DNA of 64,000 nucleotides, from positions 5,486,501 to 5,550,500 of the forward strand of contig JAPVLO010000039.1 in NCBI GenBank assembly GCA_027257055.1, given 5' to 3'. This DNA comes from Cephalopachus bancanus (taxonomy: Eukaryota; Chordata; Mammalia; Primates; Tarsiidae). The notes beneath the pieces were generated by a model. The model was not told the DNA's origin. It ran no database searches and saw nothing but the letters and a program-made list of their open reading frames with translations. Numbering within the stretch: position 1 is the stretch's first letter; each line of letters begins with the position of its first letter. A program made the translations under genes and the position numbers. Positions 10,380 through 22,380 of this stretch are shown piece after piece.

Positions 10380-11560
10380 GCCTCCCACACGCTCGGCCTG
10401 GTCTGGCGCAGCGCCAGGTCAAGTCGCCCCCGTTCCCACTGACGTCACGGAGATTCGTCACGTGCCTCGCGAGGCCTCGCCCATCGCGGTGACGAGCCGT
10501 GCCTCGGCCCTGCTCCAAAGCCAACCCGCCTCCTTCTGACAGAAGCTGCCGAGGCGGCCGTTCTTGCCGCAGCGGCCGCCGCCGCGGAGCCGCGGAAACG
10601 GTGAGCCGCCGCGGCGCATTCAGAGACGGCTCGTAGCGGAGGCTCAGCCTTTCGAGGGGCTGGGAGCCCGCGCCCCTCGGGTCGGGGCGTGACCTCGGGC
10701 CGCCGAGCCCCCTCCCCGCCCCCGCCCGCGGCGCTGGCGCGGTGCATGCCGGGCTCTGTAGTTCACTCGGCCCGCAGGACGCGCTGCAGGCGCCGTATCG
10801 GACTACATGTCCCGAGGCCTCTGGGCGGCGGGGGGCGGCGGGGAGCGGCGTGCGCGCAGAGCCCCGCGGGGCTGAGTGAGGGTCCCGTTCGCCCGTCGCC
10901 TGGCGGGTCTCGAGCTCCTCTCGGCGTTCGGCCGGCCCCGGGCGCCCGTCTTCTCGAGGTAAAAGCGGGGGCGGGGGGCAGCGTAGCGGGGCCGTCCTCC
11001 TCTAGGGCGCTGCGGAGACCCGGCACGGCCCTGGGGACTTCGGTGTCGCTGCGGTCGCGGGGCTGCGGCGACAGCCTCCGCCAGGGTCGCGGGCGGGCGC
11101 CGGAGCTGCGGGCCTCGGAGTTATCAGCCCGGCACAGCCGGCGCGCTGGCCCCGGGTCCCGCTTATCACGCCTCCATGCCTTTCTGTGAGGGAAGGTTGT
11201 GGAGGAATACCTTCTCCATTTTTCAGCGGGAGAAAAAGCAGGAGGGGAGGGGCGGGGGCTGTTTCCTCAAGGGAGAGGGGGTCGGACGGAGGGTCCCCGA
11301 GGCCGAGCCGCCCCGCCGAGCTCCGCAGGTGACCTTGGCCATGCCGGGGGAGCCCGCCGCGCGCCCGCCCGCCCTCCTTCGCCCGGCTCGCCGACGTGTG
11401 GAAGTCGGGATGAGGTGCTTCGGCGCGCCGGGCCCGCGGGCTCCGGGGCCCGGGGGAGGCGGCGGCCTGGCCTGGCTTCGGGCCAGCCTTCGCGCAGTCG
11501 AGGGCCTTGGTGGGGTCGGGTTCCGGGGGGGGGCTCTCAACAGGTGTCAGGTAAGATGGA
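10380..11560 (+). promoter_or_regulatory. CDIP1: CpG island, likely CDIP1 promoter
   Basis: This is the only long CpG-dense stretch in the window, with no TATA box evident. Motifs visible directly: a perfect CRE TGACGTCA at 10440-10447, an E-box CACGTG at 10459-10464, a palindromic CCTCGCGAGG at 10465-10474, and two elements resembling the ZNF143/THAP11 'actacannTCCC' motif at 10743-10764 (reverse) and 10802-10815 (forward). Its position, about 23 kb upstream of the CDIP1 start codon and in the right direction, fits the human gene, which spans roughly 28 kb with a non-coding first exon. The start sites themselves cannot be seen. Confidence 0.8.
10530..10600 (+). other. CDIP1: Candidate non-coding first exon of CDIP1
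   Basis: GC-rich sequence ending in 'cgcggaaacg' followed by a consensus donor GTGAGC at 10601. It lies about 80 bases downstream of the CRE/E-box cluster, a normal distance for a TATA-less start. The 5' limit is a guess. Alternative first-exon donors in the same island are 'ctcgag|gtaaaa' at 10959 and 'gtgtcag|gtaaga' near 11551. Confidence 0.45.
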
Positions 11561-12039
11561 GGAAGAGGCCGTAAGTTTCTCCGAGGTGGACTTAGGATCT
11601 TCTGCGTCAGAACCACCTGGGCCCTTGTTCAGCGGGCGGATTCCCGGGGCCCGCTCCCTGCGCTTCTGATTCGGTGGTGGCGGCGTGTGGCCCCGGAATC
11701 TGTATTTAATAGGCTCCCCAGATTATTTCCGGGCACACTTGGGACTGAGAACCTCTGTCCCAGGGTGAGGAGGACGGTGGGCCCGTGGCAGGGACGTTCC
11801 ATCGCATTTATACCAGCTTTGTATTTTTTCTGTGGCATGATGCGGGGCAAGGCGGTATCTAGGCAAATATGACCGCTCTCCTTGGTACTTTGCTTCTTCC
11901 CCTGCAGCCGAGTAAGAGTTGGGTGGAGAGAAGCATGCCAGCGCTGCCTTACCCTCTGCCCTTAGCGAGAAAAGTTATTCTTTGTCACTTACCAGTCTCA
12001 GATGACTTTTCCACCTCTCCTTTCCCCGTTTAATGATGA

Positions 12040-12290
12040 AAAATATGAAACCTACAGAAAAGTTGAAGGAATTTTGTAGTGAACACCCATAGACCACCAC
12101 ATTGGAATGTACAGTTAACATCTTACTGTTAGCTGTACACCTGTCTGTCATCACATATCTGTCCACCCAACAGTCCATTTTATTTTTTGTTTCTGCATCT
12201 CAAAGTAAGTCGCAGACATCTGTGTATTTCCCTCCGAAATAATTAAGCATAGGTATCATTAACTAGAGTCTTAGAATTCCTATTGTTTAT
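12040..12290 (-). mobile_element. Possible old L1 fragment, antisense
   Basis: 'cctacagaaaagttgaagga', 'tgtacagttaacatcttac' and 'catctcaaagtaagtcgcaga' resemble the reverse complement of old L1ME-type 3' sequence. Low certainty. Confidence 0.35.
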
Positions 12291-14139
12291 TGGGTTTTTT
12301 TTTTTTAATTAGTTTTTAACTAACAGGAGCCCTGGGTATTTGGAAGTCTTTCTGTCTCCCAGCCCTGAGGATTTAAAGGAGCTTGGAGGTGTTTCCATAG
12401 GGTGGGTCTCTGGAACCACGGAAGACCTTTGTGTATGCTCTTACAAGGATTTGAAAACAGCCAGCCATGCTTCTAGAATCACTCTAAGAGCAGAAACATG
12501 GAATGTGTGATGTGGAATAATACTTTAGGGAACAAATTGTTTTGAGAGGGAGCTAATGAAATGTTTCCCAAAGGCCAGGTTGCCCCAGCAGATCATGTTG
12601 GCAATAATTGAAGCGAATCGTCAGCTTGTGTGCTCCTTGATGGCTCTTTACACCATAAGCTTGCCCAGTTTGAGCCTATTGCTTTGCTGTGTGTTTTCTA
12701 AGCTCTAGGGGCACAGGGCTGCATGGCACAGTTGTGAGCATGTGCTCACAACTAGATGGACTAGAGGCCATGGCTTTGAGTCCTCATAGAGGACCCAGGC
12801 ATTTTATGTCTTGCTTCTGTCCTGTAGGTAGAGGAAGTGCAGGTGACAGGGTGGCATGCAGGGAGAGCTCTGCAGAGTACCTCTGCCCTTAGTGGAAGGT
12901 GGGAGAGAGAGCCAGGCTGGCAGTGTCAGGCAGTTCCTTGTGCCCCCACGAGCAGACTTGGAAACAGAATGCTCAAAATGGAAATGTGCTTGTTTCTAGG
13001 ACCCCACAAAAGGCTTGTTTCCTTCTCTGCTCAGTCAGGATTCCCCCAGACACGGTCTCTTTGGGATGTGGTAGAGGCCGCATTGCAATACTCTATAGTG
13101 CAGCAGAGAAGAAGGGGCACCCATCCAGGGCCCGCAGCAGAGCCTCCCCTCCCCAGAGGCCACCCTCCCAGGGTGACACTTGTTTGGCAGCTGCTGAGCC
13201 ATGGGCCTCCTGGATCTGGTCACCACTTCTACCCTGTGAGTCATCAGGCAGAGCTCTGGTGACAGTGGTGGCATCCTGGGACCAATGCTGCCTGGGCTCA
13301 GAGTCAGCAGACCAAGTTGCAGGCCCCCCTTTGTCAGTCTGAAGCTGTGCAGTAAGCCAGTTGCCTTCCCAGGGCCTTGCTCACTTCATCTGCGGCAAGA
13401 AGGAAGAACAACACCCAGGCCACTGAAGACCTGTATCTGCTGTTAGCGCTGAAAGGCTTGGATCCCCTGACGTTGGAGTCCCCTGAGATTAGACAAAAAC
13501 AAAATGAAGCCCACAACACAGGGTGAAGAGGTCCAACACCATTCCGATTCTTTCCGAAAGCAGTGTGATACATATTTGGTAATATTGGATCATTTTTCCA
13601 GAAAACACTTTTTGGTCACCTTTCAGTGTTCTTGATTTGTGGGTGAGCCTCTGCTTGGTCTTTCTGTTGTGTGATCCAGCCTCATCAATTCTTACTGCAA
13701 GGAGGTGCAATGAGGTTTCCGTAAAAACTGTGGAAATGCCTGGTACATAATTTTGCAATAAACGTTAATTAAGTATGAATTCAGACTTAGTTCCAGTGTC
13801 TGGAGTTTTCCTTCAAGAAGAAAAAGAGGCCAAGGCAGGTGGAAGTAGGTAGAGAAGAGTGCAAGGGTTGCCTTGGGAGGGGTTTGAGGAGAATTCTAAC
13901 CCTTATCACTTCAGGAAGAAAATGAACCTTGTTACAGTTGTAATTAACGTGAAAAACAACAGCTTTACAAATTGGGGAAACAAAGGAATGTGATTTCTTT
14001 GCAGCATGCTGCCTTTGCACTTTGTTCTCACCTATCAGCCCAGGGAGGCAGCAGCACAAGCACGATTCACTCAGTTGAGGAAGCTCCCATACTTTCTAAG
14101 TAACTTGCCGGAGCTTGCCAGATAACGGCAGAGAGGGTG

Positions 14140-14175
14140 CCGGTCCTCCCAAAACAGCCAGTCCTCCCAAAACAG
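14140..14175. repeat. Two tandem copies of an 18-base unit
   Basis: 'ccggtcctcccaaaacag' followed directly by 'ccagtcctcccaaaacag', one mismatch. Confidence 0.9.
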
Positions 14176-15579
14176 CAGAGGTTGGCAGGCGAGCGGATGA
14201 GGGAGATGTGGGCCCTCCCGGCTCTATTGTGATGCCTGCGTCATGAAGATTTCAAGAAATGGCGTTTTCTTCCTGTTTTCCCTCTGACCATAAACAAAGG
14301 CACTTTGCAGAGGAAACCTGTGGACTCCATCTCAGCCATGACTGTGTTCTGGCCCAGGGGTTGTAGGTAGTAGGCCTTTGGGTTAAAAATGGCATAAGAC
14401 GTCCATTTAGGTTAACCCCAAGCTTCTGGACTTGTTTCTTCAACAGGCATGTACAGGCCCTGAACAGGGTCCTAAGAATACAAGAGGGAAAGTTCCGTTG
14501 TTCTCTCTGGATAAAGAATTCCCTGACCTGGGAGTCCCAGGAACGGCCCAAGTTTACTGGAAGGTGGGGTAGGGGGTTTAGGGACTGAGGAAAGAGTCCA
14601 AGGGAAGACCCTGCAGGGAAAAGGGGGGAATGTGATGGTCTAGAGAAGTCCAAGTCACAGTCTGGTGTGACCGAAGTGGCCTGTGGTGGATCTGGGACAC
14701 GGCCAAGTCCAGACTTTTTTCCTTCAACCTTGACCATTAGATGAGATAGTGAATCTGAGGGCTTTTGAACCATGGAGTTAGTAGGATTTGCTGACTGATC
14801 ATAGAAAAGTCTGGAACACCTCTCAGCCAACCAGTTTGGTGACTGAAGTGCAGTGCACTGAAACAGGGCCGGCAGACTGGAGAGTGGAACCTCTGCCCAG
14901 AAGTGTCAGCCAGGCTGCAGGGCTCACCCACCTGCCCAGCCCATATTTCATGAACTGCCTAGTGCCGTGGAGAAACTGGCTCTAGGCGCCGTCCCTGCTC
15001 TCCAGGAGCTCTGGGTCTGCTAGGAGACTAGGCCATGATCACAATTTTCTAATTCCTTCTGCTATGAGAATTTCTGACCTGGGTCTGGAATTCTCTATCT
15101 ACCTCCCTGCAGGACCCTGAAGCCTCCCCATCCCACGGACCTCCCTTTCTCTCAGCTGGAGTACCTGCTGTCACAGAGGCAACAGCTCCCACTGGGTTTT
15201 GCTGTGTATTTTTTTGTAAATTATTTTCAGGTGTCATTTGGCTTCCCAGGTACATCTGCAGCTCCCTGAGGACAGAGACCATGAGGGGTGTGGCCTCCAT
15301 AGAGGATCTGTCAAATCTTTAGCTGATTTAAGGGGTCAAATCTTAAGTCTGTTCAAACAGGTAGTCACCTAAACAAAAGAGAGAAAGAAATTTGGATAGT
15401 AATGGCTCTGCTGAATAAGACAGGCTTATCCTCAAACCTGAAGAATCCTGCTCTGCTCGGGAGAAGGCCTCAGGTGACCGCTTCTCAGCTCTTAAGATTC
15501 CTCAGGCATTCTGTCGCCTGACCTCAGGCCTTAATTTCTGTCTCCAGTGAAGTCGGGCTCAGATTCTATGTGTATGTGT

Positions 15580-15592
15580 GTGTGTGTTTACC
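15580..15592. repeat. Short (TG)n run
   Basis: Part of 'atgtgtatgtgtgtgtgtgt' in CDIP1 intron sequence; short and imperfect. Confidence 0.6.
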
Positions 15593-15899
15593 TGCTTTGC
15601 CTGGAAAGTAGCCACACTGTGACCGATTTCTCTGTGGCTCCAATAAAATTGTCCAGAAAGGAACTGTATCTGCTGGAGGTGGTGACCAAGTACTCTTGGG
15701 CTCCCCACTTCTCGCAGCCACCTATATGATAATCAGGACTTTGAGGGACTCATATGAGTACATCAGGCAGAGTGCAGAAAATGGAGACTTGCGGGATGAC
15801 TTGATTTCCCAAGCCCTCCACGAACCTTCCTGCTCAGCCAGAGTAAAAGTGGGCCCCTGCAATGGCCAGAGAACCAGCCCAACCCTCACCCCACTGCAG

Positions 15900-16115
15900 G
15901 GATGCCCTGCTCAGTGAGACCTTCCCTGTTGAGATTCACAGCTCTTCAGCACTCCCTTCCCTCTCTTCGTTCCTCCATGACAGGCATTACTGAGAGACGT
16001 GCTGTATGTTTTACTTCTGTATTTTACAGCCCCCCTAGAAGGTAAGCACCATTAAGACAGACGTTCCTCCCTCTTTAGTGCCTCGGAAGTGCCTGACACA
16101 TCATGCGTGGTCCAT
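15900..16115 (+). mobile_element. LINE2 (L2) 3' fragment
   Basis: 'gtgagaccttccctgttgag' and 'gtgcctcggaagtgcctgaca' with an intervening 'agaaggtaagcaccattaag' follow the L2 3' end. Diverged. Confidence 0.5.
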
Positions 16116-16118
16116 ATA

Positions 16119-16406
16119 TTTTTTTTTTGAGTTGGAGTCTCACTCTGTCGCCCAGACTGGAGTGCAGTGGCTACTCCCGGCCACCGCAGCCTCGACCTGC
16201 TGGGCTCCGGCGATCCTCCCACCTCAGCCTTCCGAGTAGCCGGAATTGCAGGCATGCACTACCATGCCCGGCTGATTTTTTGATTTATTGTAGAGATGAG
16301 GTCTCGCCAAGTTACCCAGGCGGGTCTCGAACCCTCGGACTCAGGCAATCCACTCACCTCAGCCTCCCAAAGCGTGAGATTACAGGCTGAGCCACCAAGC
16401 CCGGCT
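16119..16406 (-). mobile_element. Young Alu (type A), antisense
   Basis: T-run then 'gagttggagtctcactctg' through 'gagccaccaagcccggct'. Flanks carry imperfect copies of 'gtggtccatat' / 'gtgatccatat', a probable target-site duplication. Confidence 0.92.
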
Positions 16407-16872
16407 GTGTGATCCATATTTACTGGATGAATAAAATTATATATTGTGTGTGCATTTCAGCTATCTCATTTTCCTAATAGCTGTTCAGCTCCCAAAACTT
16501 GGGAACTTTGGTCTGTGTATACTCTTGTCATTCCCTGAAGTATGAGGAGGTACCATGTTGCGTGCAGGATTGAATTCTCAAGTGCACATTCAGTGGCTTA
16601 TATTCTAAAGTCAGCTAGCAGAGCAAAAACTGTACTGTGCTTTAAAGTCCTTGAATTGCCTGTGAACTCAGAGGTGCCCACACTACCTGAGGCCCCGAGG
16701 GACCGCAGCCCTGAGGAGATAGTATGTTCCATGTCCCATTTCTCTTCCCAGCCCTGCCCTCCCCATGTTCTGAGTACCATGAAATTTTGTAAACGGAATG
16801 CATGTGATGGAATTGCACTGTATGAATTGCACTGTGTGAAGCACTTTGTTGAGAGTGTAAGATCCCACTCAG

Positions 16873-17150
16873 GGCTGAGTGTGGTGGCTCTTGCCTGTAA
16901 CCCCAGCCTTGCTTTGGGAGGCTGAGACAGGAGGATGGCTTGAGACCAGCCTGGTCAACATAGCGAGACCTTGTCTCTACAAAAAATTTTAAAAATTATC
17001 CGGGTGTGGTGGTGCATTCCTATAGTCCCAGCCACTCAGAAAGCTGAGATGGAAGGATCACCTGAGCCTAGGAGGTCGAGGCTGTGGTGAGTTATGATTA
17101 GCCACTGCACTCCAGCCTGGGAGACAGAATGAGACCCTGACTCAAAAAGA
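16873..17150 (+). mobile_element. AluJ-like dimer
   Basis: 'ggctgagtgtggtggctc' to 'accctgactcaaaaagaaa' with AluJ-type middle ('caacatagcgagaccttgtc'). Flanking 'gatcccactcag' / 'aatcctactgaag' suggests the duplication. Its 3' end is only about 16 bases from the next, inverted Alu. Confidence 0.88.
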
Positions 17151-17166
17151 AAATCCTACTGAAGCA

Positions 17167-17456
17167 TATTTTTTTTTTTTTTTGAGTTGGAGTCTCACTC
17201 TGTCGCCCAGACTGGAGTGCAGTGGCCGCTCCCGGCCACCGCAGCCTCGACCCGCTGGGCTCCGGTGATCCTTCCGCCTCAGTCTTCCGAGTAGCTGGAA
17301 CTACAGGCGCGCGCTACCACGCCCGGCTGATTTTTTGATTTATTGTAGAGATGAGGTCTCGCTGCCCAGGCGGGTCTCGAACCCGCGGGCTCAGGCAATC
17401 CACTCACCTCAGCCTCCCAAAGGCGTGGGATTACAGGCTGAGCCACCGAGCCCGGC
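17167..17456 (-). mobile_element. Young Alu (type A), antisense
   Basis: Full reversed dimer with very intact CpGs. Flanked by a perfect duplication 'ctgaagcatatttt' (from 17159 and from 17458). It lacks the 'aagttgcc' segment of the linker, like the copies at 29,374 and 42,439, so those may form a sub-lineage. Confidence 0.95.
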
Positions 17457-19174
17457 TCTGAAGCATATTTTGAAAAACTTTGGAGAATGTGTGAGAAGAG
17501 ACGGCTGACAGTGATGTGGAAAAAGCCTTGGGCATGAGCCAGGACAGCTGAGGTTCCCTCTGGATTCTCATCTCTGAGCAGCTGGGGTCACCATTGCACT
17601 CCTCACTCAGAGCCTGCTCCCCAGTCTGTGATGCCTCTCGTGTGGCCCACCGTCATCTCCAGTACTTTACACGGCATCTGTCTTCAGTGGGTGCTTAGTC
17701 GATGTTTTTGGCAGAAATGAACGTCAGCTGAGGCTGAGACTTGGCCTTAGCCATCTGTGATGGCTTTTCCAGCTCTAAAAGTTGGTCTCTAGATGCCTGA
17801 TTCACAGAGAAGCGTACACATGGCCAAACAGAAGGGAAAGATGCAGAATAGCTCTGTCACAACCAGTGAGCAAACCGAGGGTCAGATGTCGACTTAGAGT
17901 ATTAGGAAATTCTGCTTCCATTTACTATGAAATATACCATTTCATATAATGCAGCTTAACATATTAATTAGATTCCTACTCTCAGTTTCTAGAGTACTTG
18001 CTTCACCCAGCAGAACTTTCTTTAAAATAATTGAATGAATGCCCTGTATTATGAGAGATCTAATTACCGTAAACATGAGACACTCCCTTCATTGAGGGAA
18101 AAGATGGGGGGTGCTCTAGTACAGGTATATGAGTGACTGATATGTCTGGAGAAAGAAAATGAGCCTAGAGGTCTGCTTTCCCTAGCCAGGGAAGGCCGGG
18201 AGGCGTTTGTGTCTGAATTAAGGCTCTTCCACTTGGGCCCCCTAGGTGGCCACATGGCTTGATTGCACTTACTGGCCTTGTGATTTTTTGGTTAGAGTGG
18301 TATGTCTTGACCTCACCCAGCAGACAGCTGGTCCAGTAGAGTCAACCCAAAGACTGTCCATTTTGTGTCAGCTCAATGCAGGCAGATGTAAGGATTTTTT
18401 TTTTTTTAGGCCTCCATTTTAATCGCTTAAGTGATGGTTCTTTAGGCCCATGGGTGTTTCTAAAATTAGTTGGCCTTTTAGTTACCAAGCCCTGCCTGTG
18501 GGACAGGTGCAGATAGGCTTGTTTATCCACTAGTTGTGGTTGCAGCTGTATCTTTTTACTACCCTTTGCTCTTCATCTCTCCCTCCTATCCTGCTTCCTT
18601 TATTTTCTGTTTCAGCAGTAGGACATACAGAAACAAGCTCTTGAGCACCATCCAGAGCACTGGAAGACATCACGGGACACAAGTCGGGAGGCCTGCGCTT
18701 GTCCCCAGTGTGTGGGCTCTAGCTGGAGGCCTTGGGCAAGCCCTGTAACCTTATCGGTTTTATTATGTGTCCAATGGGCATTTTCTTACCTGTCCTTCTC
18801 TGCCAGGTGACCTCCTGCTGGCTCTCCTGGCAGGATCTCCGAGGCTAGCGTGGCCTTGGGTTGCCATTACATTCTGACTTTTCAGGTCTATACCTTCAAT
18901 GTGACTGGAGCGCTGGGAGGTAACCTGATAAGGGGAACTGACTCATTTTACCAAACTCACAGGAGACCTTGTAAAGGCTGTGACACCCACCTAAGAGAGA
19001 GGGAGCACTGCCAAATAGCCCAGGCCTCGGACTTGTTCTGTGGAACATTTTTTCCTGTAGGCAAAACAAGATTATAGTTTGAAGCATGTCTCTAGGATTA
19101 TGGAGGAATATAAATAAATTTGGCAGAATTATAATGAGCGTTTTGAGGAAGGAATCACTCAAAAGGGCTAGCTA

Positions 19175-19625
19175 TCCATTGTAGAAAAACTAGAAAGTAC
19201 ACATAAATTAAAAACTTCTCTATATTTATTTGTATATAAGCAAATCACCCCACCTTACTACCCAGAGACAACTACTGTTAATATGTAGTGTATAATATAT
19301 ATGTAAATGTACTCTTTTAAAATAGAATCACACTATACATACTGCTTTTATATTCCTCCTTCACTTAGTGTTCTATCAAGACCATCTTTCTAGGTCAATA
19401 AAAATAGATCTATGTCATTTTTAGGGGGTAAATACAGTTACATTGTGTAGATCAACCTGTCTTGAGTTTAACCAGTTCCCAGAACATCAACAGTGATGCA
19501 TATAAACTTCTTTGCCTATGAATTTTTATTATACGTGTTCATTTATCTCTAGGATAAATACCTTGAAATGGAATCAATGAATCAAAAAGAATATACAGCT
19601 AGCAACTGTCCTCTAGAAAATTCGT
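19175..19625 (-). mobile_element. Old LINE-like fragment, antisense
   Basis: 'ttactacccagagacaactactg', 'gaatcacactatacatactg' and 'aggataaataccttgaaatgg' resemble the reverse complement of old L1M-type 3' sequence. Subfamily not resolved. Confidence 0.45.
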
Positions 19626-19629
19626 ACTA

Positions 19630-19924
19630 GCCAGGCTCGGTGGCTCAGCCTGTAAGCCCCGCGCCTTGGGAGGCTGAGGTGAGTGGATTGCCTAAGCCCG
19701 CAGGCTCGAGACCCACCTGGGAAACTTGGCGAGACCTCATCTCTACAATAAATCAAAAAATTAGCCGAGTGTGGTAGTGCGCGCCTGTAGTTCCAGCGAA
19801 TTGGAAGGCTGAGGCGGAAGGATCACCAGAGCCCAGCAGGTCGAGGCTGTGGTGGCTGGGAGCGGCCACTGCACTCCAGTCTGGGGGACAGAGTGAGACT
19901 CCAACTCAAAAAAAAAAAAAGAAA
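19630..19924 (+). mobile_element. Young Alu (type A)
   Basis: Complete dimer with A-tail ending GAAA. Flanked by 'gaaaattcgtacta' and 'gaaaattcgtgcta' (one mismatch), the target-site duplication. Confidence 0.94.
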
Positions 19925-20227
19925 GAAAATTCGTGCTAACCTGCTCTGCTGTGGCCCTGTGCTGTTGACACTGTCATGGAGTGAGAGTGGTTTGCCAGGA
20001 GGTTTGACTAGAATTCAGCGAGATGTAAATTGTAGTTATAATTGTTATCATCATAGTTCCTGAAAGTCTGACTGCTTTTAGGTTTAGAATTAGAATGGAT
20101 CTTTGAGTCCTGTCTGCCTTTTGATTTTGCTTCTGCTTAAGGGCAACCAATGTACGTGCTCTCTCTCTCCTTGTGCACTTCCTATTTGTTGCGCTCTGCT
20201 TGCAAATAATACAAACTGCTGCATATA

Positions 20228-20360
20228 TTTATTGAGCGCTGTGTGACAGACTTTGATTTGTGAACTCTTCATATACAGTCTCACCTATGCCTTATCACAA
20301 CTCTGGGTAAGAGGCTGCTGCTGCCATTTTACAGAAGTAAAACCCAAGACTCTGGAAAGG
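20228..20360 (-). mobile_element. MIR fragment, antisense
   Basis: 'tatacagtctcacctatgcc', 'tatcacaactctgggtaag' and 'ccattttacagaagtaaaac' are MIR-like in reverse. Confidence 0.55.
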
Positions 20361-21311
20361 CAGGACAGTGGGCCTGGTACCTCTGCACCAGCTGGAGGAT
20401 TCTACCTTCGCAGCTTCACCGGTGTTGCAAACTCATGCCTCCCTCAGAGGGTGCAGTGACCTTTGAGGCCATTGGTTCAGACTGGTGTCTTAGCTGCAAC
20501 CTTTGAGACGTGACAGTTATCAGGAAGGTGCATGGGAGGAGTGCCCACAGATGGGAAAGCCAGGTCTGCTTTCTGGTCTTTTCTGTGTCTTAACTTTAGC
20601 TTGTTTTGAAGTCTTCAGGATTCCCAAGGCATCAGATACACTCATGTTCAAGTGCAAAAATAAATAGTTCAGAGCTACTAATGACGCTGTCTTAGGGAGG
20701 GAGTGTCTCTCTTGTCCTGCCTCCAATAGGACAACGAAAACGGGCCATGCTCAGAATTTTACAGTCCCACTAGTGCTAGAACTTGGCAACCGAGGATGAC
20801 AGTCCCAGACAAGGGAGCACATCAGGAGGGTCCCCGCGCCCTGAGCCCCGGGAGAGCCCCGCCATCGTCAGTGGACTTCTGTAGAGTGTGCTTTTTCTTC
20901 CTGCTCCTCACCCAGCATGAAGAATAATGTCCTTATGGTCCTGCGTGGTGTGGACACAATTGCTGAAAGGTTGCAGGGAGTTCGGCCCTGCCCCTCCACT
21001 AACTGGGGTGCCTGGTTAGCCTCAGTTTGGGCAGGGCTTAGTGAAGTGGAGAATGAGGAGGGTTTGGGGCACAGCAGCACTGTCCCACAACAGGGGTTCC
21101 GAAGGGAGTCCCTGTGTTCACATTGAGCTCCTCCTGTGTTTCCCCATGCTGGACACCCACATCCAAACGGTACAGACTCCATTATTGCTCAGTGTACAAG
21201 AAGGGACCAAAAAACCCCGGAATTATCTCTTGGAGAGCGGGCCCCTTATAGTACACTCAGAATTTGTTCCTCCAGATCAAATCATCAACCAAAGCTGTTT
21301 TTGTTTTGTTT

Positions 21312-21465
21312 GTTTTTGAGTTGGAGTCTCACTCTTGTTGCCCAGGCTGGAGTGCAGCAGCACACTTCACGACCACCACAGCTTCAACCTGCTGGGCTTA
21401 GGTGATCCTTCCACCTCAGCTTTCCAAATAGTTGGAGCTACAGATGCACGCCACCATGCCCAGCT

Positions 21466-21501
<36 letters not shown>

Positions 21502-21622
21502 TTAGTGTAGAAATGAGGTCTCACCAAGTTGCCCAGGCTGGTCTTGAACCCCTGGGCTCATGCAATCCTCTCGCCTTGGCCTCCCAAAGTGCTGAGATTA
21601 CAGGCCGAGCCACCAGGCCTGG
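21312..21622 (-). mobile_element. Alu (type B), antisense, with internal microsatellite
   Basis: Reversed dimer 'gagttggagtctcactc' to 'gagccaccaggcctgg'. The central A-rich linker has become a (TG)n run at 21470-21498. Confidence 0.88.
21470..21498. repeat. (TG)n microsatellite inside an Alu
   Basis: About fourteen TG units replacing the linker of the surrounding Alu. Confidence 0.95.
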
Positions 21623-22348
21623 AAGTTTTGAGAAGGTTGCATCATAATTTGCGGAAGAAACGTCCCAAGTTGTAGCAAACAGGTGACTGGTTCTTTCACC
21701 ATGATATTACACCTGCCCACACTGCGCTGAGTGTTCAGCGTTTTCTGACCACAAAATGATATGACCTCCCCATGCTCCACCCTCCCTATTTGCCCAATCT
21801 CACCCTGAGCAACTTTGGTTTCCCTGGATGAAAAAATCCTTAAAGGGAAATGTTGTACTGATGTGGAAGAGGTGAAAAAAATGGCAGAAGCACTCAAAAG
21901 CTATCAAACTTGACAAGTTCAAAAACTGTTCTGAGCAGTGGAAAAGCTTCTTGATAGATGTATTGCATCAAATGGAGAGTACTTTGTAGGTGACTGGAGT
22001 TTAAACATGTGAGAATAAACACACAATTTTTTATAAATAAATTCCAGGTTTGTGTGCCCCCCATGTTGTCATCTTTAGCATTTCCTTGAACCAGTGTTGA
22101 AAAGAGCCTTGGAGCTGCAGAAGAATGTGACCTCCCTCCAAGGGCAGCCAGCTGCACTTCCCCGGTCTGTTTTAGATGCTGAAAGCATTTGCCCCTGCCT
22201 GCGACCTGAGGGCCTGTGGCCTCCGCACTGGCTGAGGTGGCGCCATGTGCCCTAGAGAAAGCCCTGTAGTGAGAACCCTTGATGAGACCCTTTCAGTGAT
22301 GGGTCACTGGGAGAGAAGTTGTTTGCCCACCTTCACGCCTAAAGAACA

Positions 22349-22349
22349 C

Positions 22350-22378
<29 letters not shown>
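22349..22378. repeat. (GT)n microsatellite
   Basis: About fourteen GT units directly abutting the T-run of the next Alu. Confidence 0.95.

Positions 22379-22380
<2 letters not shown>

Noticed and set aside
11002..11616. A 204-codon antisense open frame, with several others, in the CpG island
   Set aside because: GC-rich sequence has few stop codons by chance. The product is Pro/Arg/Ala-rich low-complexity sequence overlapped by equally long frames on the other strand, with no recognisable domain.
14252..14830. 192-codon antisense open frame in the CDIP1 intron
   Set aside because: No recognisable domain, no splice or promoter context, and no match to any family I know.
18605..18750. Possible CDIP1 intron exon after 'ttattttctgtttcag'
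   Set aside because: The acceptor looks good but I found no convincing donor within a normal exon length.
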